From: Parelaphostrongylus tenuis
Lineage: Eukaryota > Nematoda > Chromadorea > Rhabditida > Metastrongylidae
Assembly (NCBI GenBank): GCA_019055375.1
Contig: JAHQIW010007221.1
Coordinates: 1 to 64,000, forward strand
Direction of reading: 5' to 3'
DNA: 64,000 nucleotides
Made by a program: the position numbers and the translations under genes. This document shows positions 10,727-20,342 of this stretch, one piece after another. The notes under the pieces were generated by a model. It saw only the letters and a list, made by a program, of their open reading frames with translations, did not search any database and was not told the origin of the DNA. Each line of letters starts with the position of its first letter. Positions within the stretch are counted from its first letter, which is position 1.

Positions 10727-12903
10727 TCAGATGCCAAAATTCGCAGAATAAGGACCCACCGCAGATGCTTGATGAGTGTTCGCGTTTTTTGCTTTTCGAT
10801 GTAAATGAATTGTGCTCACTATGGTTTCGAGGAATGTTTTTGCGTCAGCGAATTGTGAGGACGACAATATGATGAATTCGCAATCAGGTCCAAGTTCATT
10901 TGCCCACTTCTGACCCTACATAAATAAAAAGTATTTCATTCATTGCAAAACTGAGCAATTCCTTATGCTGCGATTTCGAAACTAGCATGTACGCGATACA
11001 ACAAGTGAGAACCTGCTCAATGGCGAATGCACTTTCGTCCTGCGTTTTTTCGAATATAACCCATAGAATTGCGACATTGGATCCTTCCATCCCTTTCTGT
11101 ATCGGACTCATAACCTGTAAAGTCCGCATATAAACTATAGTCACGTCAAAGTAATATAGCTAAACTGAATTTAAAATCATTTCAATGAAGTGTTAGACAG
11201 TGACAACGAAACAACTCTAAGATTGACTGAATGTGTCACTTGTCAGGCGGTCATTCGAATGAGGGAGCAATTGTACGATAATACAGAATAAAAAAAGGTA
11301 TTATACGAAAGTTACACTTCATCACCTTCAGAAATCGAGCTGATTACTGTTGAGTCCTTCGTCTTCCTCACAATCCACTACCTCATCAGAGTCACACACA
11401 AGACGCAAAGGCATCTAAAATTTGGTTGAGCATTTACGGAACACTAAATTTACAAAGAAGAATTTGGTTGACTTCATAACATTGAAAGAAACTCCAAAGT
11501 TCAGTGAACAAGAAAGCACTGTTTTACAGACTTTTTCTCGAGAATTGAAGAGAGGATCCATGTACTCGTGCAACAAACCCACTGCCAGTAAATAAAGAGA
11601 GGAAAACGAACAAAAAGCTGTTAAGACAACTGGAGAGTTAGAACGGTTTTTGCTGACGCTCATACGCTCAAAATATTCTGCTCACTATGGAAGTATTGGA
11701 ATGATTGGACATGAGGATGATATTAGGATAAGATGCACGTTGATGAAATCACAACAAATCTTATCGTTCTTTTGTGAGAATTACCAAAAGGCTTCAAAAT
11801 GCATACATCATTAAGCTGCGGTACATCTAGTGCTTTGAAAAAATTCGATATCGCTCTTTGATAGGCAGATTCAACACAGACAGTGACAGCATTTACTGCT
11901 TACATCTATCTAGAGTAAACGTCGCTTTCCACTCTGGATCATGAATACACTGATAGTGCAAAGAAATTTTGTAAACTCTTCAACATCAAATACAATTCTC
12001 AATGATAGAGTGCAGTGTAAGACATCAAATTAATAGAAATACCCACATTTCTTTTCATTATCAAATCCTCATTTAATGTCTGTAAGTTGTGAAGTGATGG
12101 GAGTGAAAGCGCTGAGTAGAAGAGAAGAGCCAAGTCGGCTTCTCTTAATCGCCATTTCTCGTCCCGCCAGTTCGTGCCTAAGTCAAAAGAATTTGAAAAG
12201 GGATATAGTCCATACTTCAGATGTAGTTCGACAAAAATCTCCAGGAATCAATGCAACATTGAGTAGCGATTGGTGCTTGAGAACGACGAATATAACCGGA
12301 ATGAAAGTGTCTACTATTTCGAGTGTTTTTGATGACATGCAACCGAAACATTGTTTGCACAGGCAAAGAAGTCATAACAACTCACCAATCCTGGATCTGT
12401 AATTCCAACAGTTCTTCTTTTCCATCACAGTCAATAGTGAGGTAGTATACATCCTGGTAATGAACATGACGTTCGTATTTTCTAGCAGCTTCACACAGTT
12501 TTTCGAACTAAAGAGAACTAATTGAATTACCTTGAGGTTCGAAAACTAAGATGAAATTTGAAGATCCCTACTTGGTTTATCCATATTGCTGCAAGTTTTA
12601 GCAAAGAAGGTACGACACGTAAAACACTTTGCATGAATATTTCCTAATCATTTTTATTTTCGGAATCACTCAATAAGTTAGACTTTGCAATAGATTCAAA
12701 TGAATGGTTATAGCAGAGTGCTCATGAATTAATAGCTTGTGAGCAGATTAAAAAATCCTGGCAAGAAAAAGAGTGAACGTTTAAATCACTAGTGAGGAGT
12801 ATTACGGAAGTAGAAGGTGACACCTCACCAAAACACTTTTCTGAGGCAATCCGAGCATCACAACATTAAGTTGATTGCAGAAGTCGTCATCGTCTGCTTT
12901 CAT
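10727..12903 (-). CDS. Divergent Ras-like small GTPase (probable pseudo-GTPase)
   Basis: Seven exons (12829-12903, 12386-12507, 12072-12177, 11528-11581, 11382-11414, 11076-11114 or to 11013, 10727-10915) join in consistent phase to about 205 aa, the length of a Ras-family G domain. The fold is visible: beta-1 QLNVVMLG, beta-2/3 VYYLTIDCDGKEELLELQIQD, beta-4 SSLLLSAF, beta-5 PLRLVCDSD and beta-6 CEFIILSSSQ, with a final helix FLETIVSTIHLHRK. The nucleotide motifs are degenerate: G1 is GLPQKSV (no second glycine of GxxxxGKS), the DTAGQE site is DWHELAGRE, NKxD is CDSD, and SAK is SSS. There is no C-terminal CAAX box, so no lipid anchor is predicted. The start was chosen because an AG acceptor precedes it by 8 nt. 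The donor after exon 3 is not GT (see findings). The exon 6 donor is uncertain. I cannot name an orthologue. Confidence 0.72.
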
Positions 12904-12918
12904 CTTAGAGCCTATGCA
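12904..12918 (-). promoter_or_regulatory. Likely spliced-leader acceptor of the Ras-like gene
   Basis: On the minus strand TTTGCATAG ends at 12912, followed by an 8-nt leader and ATG at 12903. A 3' splice site this close to the start, with no upstream coding exon, is the usual nematode trans-splicing arrangement. Confidence 0.5.
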
Positions 12919-12919
12919 A

Positions 12920-15210
12920 ATTCGTTATAAACTGATATAAAAGCAAAAACCATGATAATGTCGAAGCGATTAGAAGGCTGTCAGTGATAATGTATAGTGT
13001 CATGGACACTAAATAAGGAATACTTCAAAAATACCCGTTTGCGAATGATAGACTTTAAGTGGCGTATAAACAGGGAAAATGTTTCACAATGCTAGAATGC
13101 CATCGCCTTTCATTCATTTATGAAAAAACCTGAGATTTTCGATGAAGACTAGTGAAAGGTAGCAGACAATTTCACTAGAGTGTGAAGAACATAAACCATG
13201 AGACACGTGAAGGACCTCTGGTTGGGAGCGTACAAAGTTTGGTGATAACTGGAGGAAAACTCTACAAACATGGATTTGGTGAGAAAAAAATATCGATGAA
13301 AATTTTCCAAGTCAAATTTACGAGCATAGACGGAATGATGCAATGATTGAAACCTGGTAAAAGTACTTTGGATTTTAGAAATTGAGAGCAAGTAAAAGAA
13401 GATGCATTTTGCAAATATCTACAAGGAATCTGCTCATTAAAGTGGCATTTTTTGTGCGATTACATCTCTTCATCACTTCATTCGTAGTATTCGAACAAAT
13501 ACTAATCTGGAACATTTTTTTTATAACTCTTGGTGCATGTGATTTTATGCGATGTCCTATGGAATGGTTGTTATTTCAGATTCACATATGTGTTTTTCAT
13601 GAGAACGGCGGAAGGAGCTCGGCAAACATATGATCGGGTTACGAAAGTTTGTGACATCATTCCGGATCAGCATCATTGCGCTACATAAGATGGCGCCCGC
13701 CCAATTGTAGTGAGTGATTTGAGATCGCTCTGGACCGAAAACCCTTCAACGCCAGAATCACACAGTCGTTAAAAGCGTCAAAAGACAAGTTTGGTAAGAA
13801 TAATTTGCATTTTTCTCTGTAAGCTAAAAACTTGATTGCTATGATACAATTTACTCGGACAGCGAACGAACTGGGTTTCGGCTTACATCAAAGCCTGAAA
13901 AGATCGCGTTGTCCACAACCCAGTCAGTCAGATATTTTCATTACTTCCTTCAACAAAAAACCTCCAACCTAGACTTGTAATCGTTAAAGAGCAGATACAA
14001 CTCTTTGATACGCTCACCGCTATATATGAATCCTTCACCAAGTTGCCTAAATGAGAGAGACCCACCGTGCAAGGTTCATGTGAACTGCAAATGCAACTCT
14101 TACATTGAAGTAGCAATTTGTATGCAGTGTCATAACACTCGTGATGACGAGGTATTCATTCCCTGAGGTTTACGTCCGGAGTCACGCAATTATTCAGAAT
14201 GCTTCTAGGGTTTCAAATTCAAATACTAAAGTTTTCTGTTGTTGTGTGAGGGGAGGGTGGGGGTGACTCATAATTTAAAATGTTCCTCTTATGTGCTTTG
14301 TTTCATATGGTTGCCTACTGGGGTAGTTTAGGTTGACCTTTTCAACTAGATATTTTTTTTACCCGAGCACAGAGGAGCCTATCCGTTTTGGCCAGTGTAA
14401 TCGTCGCCGTACGCTTTGCAAGAGATTAAGCAAACTGTATCCGGATTCACGCAGTCACCGACTTTACCGTTAGGACATTTTGCGGACTTTTCCATTAGTC
14501 AGGAGATCATATATGCGGTTGTGACCTAGCTGGAGCTCAAGATTATTCAACCACTAATTATGCAATAATGTTTGGTGCCAACTAGTTCGCATTCGCTTGT
14601 ATTTCCGTTTATGCAGAACAGAATTGTGCATAATATGCTCTTACGGAGAAGAACGGTGACTGCATGAGTGCTAGTGTAGTTTATTTAATCTCTCACAAAA
14701 CGTGCGGGTGAGAATAAAAGGCGAAGCGGGTATGTTACTCTGCAACGATATGAGATACACCTAGTCGGCAAATCAAAAGTTCTATCAGATATCCAGTTGA
14801 GCCACGCAAAGGCCAATTATACGTTACACGAGAAAATCGGAGCGCGAAAATTCTCGAAGCATTTTGAACCTATAGAAAAATCCGAACTCAAAAATGAGCA
14901 CCTCGTCATCACTCCTAACATTGCACCATATCTCTGACCGGTTTTCGTGGATCTGACACTCCTTCATGCAGGGCTGTATACGACTGGCCCACAAATTTCT
15001 GATAGGTAGCAAACAACAAAACGGTGAGCTCACTACTATGTGATTTAACATTTAAATAATAAGGTCATCTTTGTTTTACTGAACACATTGCACGTCATTC
15101 TGAGTATTCCAGGCTTTACAGAAGGCGAAACCGCCAGAATGGAAGCCATTGCAATTGTCTACTATTTGCTGAATAAAGCGTCTCTAAACAGTCTCGCGTC
15201 CGCTGAATAA
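12920..15210. other. Gene-free stretch
   Basis: I found no gene, transposon domain or repeat copy that I could defend. A small plus-strand open stretch near 13950-14030 and a minus-strand one near 14824-15051 have no recognisable domain. Confidence 0.4.
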
Positions 15211-15217
15211 GAAAATT

Positions 15218-15330
15218 ACGAGATATGTTCTGACAGCATATTTTAAGCTTTCTATGATGCCTGCTATGACACTTATAAAGCACCAGACGTGAGTTTCGGC
15301 CTTTCAGCCTCATCAGTAGCATTATGCCTT
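15218..15330 (-). repeat. Repeat family C copy with hammerhead
   Basis: Matches the 35.88-36.0 kb repeat on the opposite strand (shared GTGCTTTATAAGTG and AAAGCTTAAAATATG blocks). It carries the hammerhead block 15280-15322. Confidence 0.7.
15280..15322 (-). ncRNA. Hammerhead ribozyme motif C2
   Basis: The 43-nt block on the minus strand has core CTGATGA and GAAA. Stem II is GGCT/GGCC capped by a GAAA loop. The cleavage dinucleotide is TC. Stem I pairs ATGCTA with TGGTGC using several G-U pairs, so it is weak. Stem III is CTCACG, only one possible pair. The core is intact; activity is doubtful. Confidence 0.6.
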
Positions 15331-15540
15331 TCGCTTGAGCAATTTTATGCGAAGTCTTAAAAAGCAATCAGATATAAAGATGTAATCAAGTACCAGTCAC
15401 GAGCAATCGACTGTTAATCTTTGCAATGTCGGGTGATTTTTCCTGTAACACACGTGCGGTGCACGTTGTCTGTCGTCAGTTCTTCAATCGTGGGGGTATG
15501 ACACCCTTCAAGGGATTGGGTCAGACCAAAAGCACCGCGC

Positions 15541-15625
15541 TATTGGCGGGCCGAAGGACGAAAACGTGTCTAGCTTTTTGTAAGTGCCACAGTAAAGCTT
15601 TTTAAAAGCTCAAAATATGCTGCGA
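15541..15625 (+). repeat. Decayed family C repeat, hammerhead half only
   Basis: It has the 3' half of the family C unit (GACGAAAACGTGTCTAGC, then TTTTGTAAGTGCC and AAAAGCTCAAAATATG). The CTGATGA side is lost. Confidence 0.55.
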
Positions 15626-16178
15626 GGATCCATTAATTTTAGGCGAGGTTGCAAAAAACAGTTGTATATAAGGAATTGAGGGATATCTGTTATGTTATTT
15701 AGTATACGTTGCCATGTTTCAAAATTACAAATACCACGCTGCCAGCATTTTGAATGGTTTTGTGACGCCTATAATACTTCTATTTTGGTGCTTTCTATAT
15801 TTGCATATTCTTTATAGTATACATAAATCGTCATATCAATGGAAATCAAATGATGGCTAAGTGTTAGTCACATCCCCTGCTAATAACGTTTCTCGAGAAG
15901 AGGTCTTTCGTAGGTGTATCTCAAACACTTTTGTTTAGCTAACTTGGTAATTGCCAAAGTACTAGAAGAAATAGCAAAATAGTTCGTTGGCTGACGTTTC
16001 GGCGATTTCGTCTTCTTCAGAGACTGGTTGGACGCTGCATCACACTACTCTTATGAGTCAGTGAAAACTTGCTACCTATGTACCACCCCGTAGGTCAAAT
16101 TTAAGGATGGAAAATGCCAAATAATCTTGTTTAAGCCGCGCACGTCATGTGGTGTGTTAACATGGGTTGACTTATAGA

Positions 16179-16221
16179 ATCCGATACACGTGATCCGATC
16201 TTACGATCTCGCCAGTCGGGC
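16179..16221 (-). ncRNA. Degenerate hammerhead motif B2
   Basis: It keeps stem III CACGTG, the TA site and perfect stem II GATC/GATC, but the core reads CTGGCGA and the GAAA motif reads GGAT. Predicted inactive. Confidence 0.6.
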
Positions 16222-16313
16222 AGTTACCCTTTCTCGTCTTTTGTCAATTCTGTGTGGGTGCTCCAGTCCACACACTAAGAGATAGCGAGGACGAAGTACG
16301 AGAAAGGGTAACC

Positions 16314-16356
16314 GCCCGACTGAAGAGACCGCAAAGACGAAACACGTGTATCGGGC
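16314..16356 (+). ncRNA. Hammerhead motif B3, core intact
   Basis: Stem I is GCCCGA/TCGGGC (6 bp), core CTGAAGA and GAAA, stem III the self-complementary CACGTG, cleavage dinucleotide TA. Stem II (GACC-GCAA-AGAC) has two mismatches, so folding may be poor. Confidence 0.6.
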
Positions 16357-16750
16357 TGTATAAGTCAACCCATGTTAACACACCACATGACGTGCGCAGC
16401 TCAAAAGTGATTATTTGGCAATATTGAAATTTGAGCCGTGGTCTCAGCAAAACACTCAAAACGAAAGATAAGATTGAAAATTAGTCAAGAGTTTTGCGCT
16501 TTCATGTTTTTGACTTCAGCGCTAAGATCGTGGCAGTCACTTCAAAATCACTATCGTTATGTGTTTGTGCTCTATATGTAACCAGAGGAGTAATTCGCCA
16601 AATTTGATCTCCTACCTAAATTTTCTATAATGCAAACGCAAGGAGGTTTGCCCGTTTCGCCAGCGTACTCATCCTGCATGCCTTACACGACATTAGATAT
16701 GAAGTACACAAACTCATACAATCTCCCTCTGTTCCTCTAGGGCTGATTAT

Positions 16751-16808
16751 AGTTTTCTGAATTGCACAAACAATCGTAGAGACGACGGACCAGCTGACCA
16801 CGCAGTAT
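16751..16808. repeat. Left copy of a 58-bp target-site duplication
   Basis: This 58-bp stretch is identical to 17320-17377. The two copies bracket exactly the RTE 3' fragment at 16809-17319. Confidence 0.85.
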
Positions 16809-17319
16809 CACCTGTATCACCTGTCGTCCCGTTGATCGTCGAGTGACTCGAGCGGGTACCAGCAACTCTTCCATTTTTCCCTATCGCGTGCAAGAGTAGC
16901 CCAGTGGGTCCTCCTTGCTCTAGGAATTCGCTGAGCATCATATCTTTCTTCCATTGCTTTCGTGAAGAAATCGGACCAACGGGTCAGTGGTCTTCCTTTA
17001 GAGCGCTTGACGTCCCGAGGAATCCAGTCGATAACGGCTCTCGTCCATCGGTTGTCGTTGAAGCGCATCACGTGTCCGGCCCAACTTATTTTCGATATCC
17101 TGGCGTGTAGAACGGTGTCTCTGATTTTCGATCGTTGACGTAGGTCGGAAGTTCTGATCCTTTGTCTCATTTGCGAAATACGAGATACTACTAGCATCGA
17201 CCTTTCGACTGCGCGTTCGATAACGGCAAGTGATCTTTCATCCTGCTTACGTAGCGACCAGGTTTCTGCTGCATACGTTAGGGCAGGGATAATTGTCGAG
17301 TCGAAAAGGTGGGCCGAAA
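16809..17319 (-). mobile_element. 5'-truncated RTE insertion, open C-terminal ORF
   Basis: The minus strand encodes the undamaged last part of an RTE ORF, starting at AHLFDSTIIPALTYAAETWS and running through WAGHVMRFNDNRWTRAV and GRPLTRWSDFFTKA to the terminal RTHWATLARDREKW region, with a stop at 16817. The 3' tail consists of short GGTGATAC-type repeats, as in RTE elements, instead of poly(A). Flanking 58-bp identical direct repeats show it is a 5'-truncated insertion. The open frame and perfect duplication indicate a young event. Confidence 0.9.
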
Positions 17320-17377
17320 AGTTTTCTGAATTGCACAAACAATCGTAGAGACGACGGACCAGCTGACCACGCAGTAT
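17320..17377. repeat. Right copy of the 58-bp target-site duplication
   Basis: Identical to 16751-16808. See the RTE insertion between them. Confidence 0.85.
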
Positions 17378-17955
17378 TAGATGATAATTCGATAAGAGTC
17401 ACCAAGCTTTCCATACCACTACTTTTGACGCACGTCTTAATAGTGCAACCGACTTCGTTTAATGGAAATGGCATTTTGAAGGCATTCTTATTCAAATGAG
17501 AAGTATTGTTCTAAAGCCTAAATCTAGCAACTGTATGAACTCATGGCTTTCATGAGGTTTGTTATGCACTTGAGAAGCGCTAAACACGCATTTTTGGCAT
17601 ATTAGCACGGTAGCTTTCACTTTAGTCAGTACGAAGGGCTTAAAATGCGATATCAGGATATGACAATTTTAAGCAATGTTCCATTATAGTGGGTTGGAAG
17701 CGTTGATATATAATCCATGGCTATTTTGTGCATAGAACTTAGCAATTCTTTCCTTTTCTCTTCTCCTCTGCGCACTGTTTTAGCTAGTCGGTACCTGTTT
17801 TTGACAAGTGCTTATTTCGAGTGTGGTGGACGAGTGCAAGGGCAGCGTACTAGTGTATTTTTTCTATTGGATTTTCAATACCATTATGCCAAATCCGCAT
17901 TCTGGAAGCTTTATTTCACGAGAGTGCAAACTACCGCTCTGTCACAGTCTCAGCG
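17378..17955. other. Gene-free stretch
   Basis: Nothing recognisable between the RTE insertion on the left and the next RTE relic. Confidence 0.4.
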
Positions 17956-18406
17956 ATTTGAATAAAGCCCTTGTTTCAGTGGAAACAGAAGCGGTAATAA
18001 ACACTGTGGGCAATCAGGGCGTCCTTACTCGGTACATAACGATCCTTCGTGAGCTATATAAAGATCTCACTACCAAAATGTTGCCATTCTGCAATATTAT
18101 TATCATCGACGTAAAAAAGGGTTTTGACAAGACGATGCAATTCGGCCAAATGACTGCCAGCCTCCAAAACGTCACGCTAACATTAGATTAGGACGATGTA
18201 AAAGTAAAAATCGACTGTTGACAATGAAAACATCTTCGCTTCGCTGATGATATCGTCCTCATAACATCAAGCATCAGCCAAGCAGAACTAATGTTGACCG
18301 ATTTCGATAACGCCTGTGGAAAGATTGGTCTTCAATTAAATTCAACGAAAACGATGTTCATGAGGAACGGATGGGTTTTGAATGCCCCATTCAGCTCAGC
18401 GGAACG

Positions 18407-18666
18407 ACAATCTCCGAATAATCCATTAAATCGACTGTTTCTAAAACCTCGTAATAAACGTTCAAAATCAAATCCAAAAAAAGAATATTCTTAGCCTAAA
18501 CGAGGTTGGTATGCCAGGGCCATACACCGGTGTTTCGGAGGTTCGTCCTCCTCGTCAGTGACCCTCGCCCCATATTAAGCCCTGCATTGTAGCAAGGAGG
18601 GAGGCGTATGTGGTATGTGGTGATGGCATAGTGTACAATACACTGGTCCATCACAATCTCCGAATA
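18407..18666. mobile_element. Hammerhead-bearing unit (family A) inserted with 14-bp TSD
   Basis: A 232-bp segment (18421-18652) splits the RTE ORF and is flanked by ACAATCTCCGAATA at 18407-18420 and 18653-18666. Removing it restores a continuous RTE reading (SGTTISEYSSYIYLGREINM). The unit contains an AT-rich end, a hammerhead on the minus strand, and an end able to form a hairpin (GTGATGGCATAGTGTA against TACACTGGTCCATCAC). Related units lie at 19.8-20.45 kb. Confidence 0.88.
18517..18564 (-). ncRNA. Hammerhead ribozyme motif A1, intact core
   Basis: Minus strand, 48 nt. Stem I is GGGTCA/TGGCCC (one G-U), core CTGACGA, stem II GGAGG/CCTCC with loop ACGAA, then GAAA, self-complementary stem III CACCGGTG and cleavage dinucleotide TA. 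Every consensus element of a hammerhead is present. A loopless palindromic stem III of this kind is expected to fold as a dimer. Confidence 0.78.
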
Positions 18667-19588
18667 CTCCAGTTACATCTATCTAGGTCGTGAAATCAAC
18701 ATGATGAAACGACCTAGCTCCAGAGTTGAGCAGGAAGAAACGAGCGGCTGGGGAACGTTTAAAGCATAAAGATGTAGTGAAGAAGACGAAGAACATCCGA
18801 CTCCGTGTCCACCTTTTCGACTTGACGATTATGCCTGCCCTAACGTATGCAGCAGAAACCTGGTCACTGCGTAAGCAGGATGAAAGATCACTTGGCATAT
18901 TGAACGCGCAGTCGAAAGATCGATGCTAGGAGTATCCCGTATTTTGCAAATGAGAGAAAAGATCCGAAGTTCCGACCTGCGTCAACGATCATAAATCAAA
19001 GACGCCGTTCTACACCCCAAGATATCGAAAATAAAGTGGGCCGAACATGTGATGCGCTTCAATGACAACCGATGGACGAGAGCAGTTACCGACTGGATTT
19101 CTCGGGATATCGAGCGCTCCACAGGAAGACCACCGACCCGACGGCCCGATTTCTTCACGAAAAGGCTGGAAGAAAGATATGATACTCAGCGAATCCCTAA
19201 ATCGAGGTGGACTCATTGGGCTACTCTTCCACGCGATGGGAAAAATGAAAGTGCTGCTAGTACCCGCTTTAGTCACTCGACGATCAACGGGTTGACAGGT
19301 GAAAGGTGATAGAACCGCAGTCTCTGCTGTTTGAACCATTCTTTGTTCGACTTCTGGTATTGAATTTCATACTCGTTTCCAAAGTAACACCTAACTGATT
19401 TGGAATAAAAGCAAACTCTCCACCCATGTCACTAATAAACATTCGCACACTTTGATTCTATAAGCTCTCTGACCGGATGGAAATCACATTTTTGTTCATG
19501 CGCAAAAATAGAAACTATTCTTCTACTTCGATAGCGATTATTTTTCCAAAAAATTTTGTTCGAAAATTAGAGAGAAACAGGGTCAATC

Positions 19589-19775
19589 GCCATTTGATTG
19601 TTTCCTCAAGGGAAGCTCAGGAGAAGGGGATTGGTGGTTGTGCACTTTTTTGCCATCTGATTGTTTCTCAAGAGAAGCTCAGGAAAAGGGGATTGGTGGT
19701 TGTGCCCTTTTTTGCCATCTGATTGTTTCTCAAGAGATGCTCAGGAAAAGGGGATTGGTGGTTGTGCCCTTTTTT
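19589..19775. repeat. 62-bp tandem repeat, three units
   Basis: Units start with GCC at 19589, 19652 and 19714 (63, 62 and 62 bp) and differ at few positions, so the array is young. It lies between the RTE 3' end and the PLE/hammerhead cluster. Confidence 0.85.
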
Positions 19776-19797
19776 GCCGTACATCACCTAATACTTC

Positions 19798-19870
19798 TAG
19801 CTCAAAAGGGGTTGGTACGCCAGGGTCATACACTGGTGTTTCGGAGGTTCGTCTTCCTCATCAGTGACCA
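19798..19870 (-). repeat. Family A unit fragment
   Basis: It shares CTCAAAAGGGGTTGGTACGC and the hammerhead with the units at 18.4 and 20.2 kb. The hammerhead strand is minus. It abuts PLE reverse-transcriptase sequence at 19880. Confidence 0.75.
19823..19869 (-). ncRNA. Hammerhead ribozyme motif A2
   Basis: Core CTGATGA and GAAA and site TA are intact. Stem I is GGTCA/TGACC, stem II GGAAG/CCTCC with one A-C mismatch, and stem III CACCAGTG. Close to functional consensus. Confidence 0.7.
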
Positions 19871-19879
19871 GCACCCAGC

Positions 19880-20028
19880 CTAGCCATCGCTTTCATGTCA
19901 AAAGTGGAAGCTCCAGTTCTCCATCGGCGTCCAATACTCTACTGTCGCTATACAGACGACTGTTTCATCATCTGCTCTACACAAGAGGAGATGGATAAGT
20001 ATTTCGAAATCCAAAAAAGAATGATTTA
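19880..20028 (+). mobile_element. Penelope-like element reverse transcriptase fragment
   Basis: The plus strand translates without stops to a Penelope-type RT palm: LAIAFMSKVEAPVLHRR, then ILYCRYTDDCFIICSTQEEM with the catalytic Y-DD motif. RTE RT has FADD here, so this is a different class; PLEs characteristically read R-Y-DD-F. It is cut at both ends by family A hammerhead repeat sequence. Confidence 0.85.
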
Positions 20029-20110
20029 AGCTCAAAAGGGGTTGATACGCCAGGGTCATACACCGGTGTTTCGGTGTGGTTGGCGTATCAACCCCTTTTG
20101 AGCTTAAATC
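20023..20110. repeat. Perfect 30-bp-arm palindrome of family A ends
   Basis: 20023-20052 and 20081-20110 are exact reverse complements with a 28-base loop that contains half a hammerhead (GGTGTTTCGG side only). Two family A units meet head to head here. Confidence 0.85.
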
Positions 20111-20211
20111 CCTTTTTTTTGGAATTATATTGAATGTTTTTTGGGGGTTTCTAAAACAGTCGATCTTTTGAATTAGTTTCGATCTAACAGCAAAAATCTA
20201 TCGACTGAGAG

Positions 20212-20253
20212 GTGGTGATGGTACAGTGTCATAGTACACTGTGCCATCACCAC
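20212..20253. repeat. Terminal hairpin of the family A unit
   Basis: 17-bp arms GTGGTGATGGTACAGTG and CACTGTGCCATCACCAC (one mismatch) around an 8-base loop. The same hairpin ends the inserted unit near 18620-18652. Confidence 0.8.
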
Positions 20254-20294
20254 ATACGCCCTCTTGCTTCAATGCAGGGCTGAATGTGGGGCGG

Positions 20295-20342
20295 GGGTCA
20301 CTGATGAGGAGGACGAACCTCCGAAACACCGGTGTATGACCC
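20295..20342 (+). ncRNA. Hammerhead ribozyme motif A3, intact
   Basis: The best hammerhead of the window: stem I GGGTCA/TGACCC (6 perfect pairs), core CTGATGA, stem II GGAGG/CCTCC with loop ACGAA, GAAA, stem III CACCGGTG, cleavage dinucleotide TA. No consensus position is broken. Cleavage would fall between the TA and TGACCC. Confidence 0.82.

Larger units (their letters stand above)
16105..16470. repeat. Family B repeats as an inverted pair
   Basis: A minus-oriented copy (about 16110-16245) faces a plus-oriented copy (about 16285-16470). Long stretches such as CATGTTAACACACCACATGA and GGTAAC-GCCCGACTG occur in both arms as reverse complements, giving a cruciform-capable palindrome. Each arm carries a hammerhead block (16179-16221 and 16314-16356). 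Confidence 0.8.
17960..19311 (+). mobile_element. RTE retrotransposon 3' half, interrupted
   Basis: RT and C-terminal parts of an RTE ORF on the plus strand. Blocks in order are SVETEAVINTVGNQGV, LRELYKDLTTK, IIIIDVKKG, LRFADDIVLITSS (the catalytic FADD motif, near 18240), ISQAELMLTDFDNACGKIGL, then after the insert at 18421-18652 YIYLGREINMM, RLRVHLFDLTIMPALTYAAE, VMRFNDNRWTRAV and THWATLPRDG. Frame changes and an internal deletion after VKKG make it dead. Its end near 19311 is followed by GGTGA-type short repeats. Confidence 0.9.

Noticed and set aside
12076..12402. 108-codon plus-strand open frame
   Set aside because: It is antisense to exons of the Ras-like gene, whose minus-strand reading has the better domain evidence.
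12570..12623. Candidate extra exon of the Ras-like gene with a CAAG-TAGG donor
   Set aside because: It breaks the reading phase, and direct joining of exons 1 and 2 gives the correct Ras spacing between the G1 site and the G3 site.
19477..19883. Overlapping plus-strand frames with repeated VSQE-LRKRGL segments
   Set aside because: They are translations of the 62-bp tandem repeat, not a protein family.
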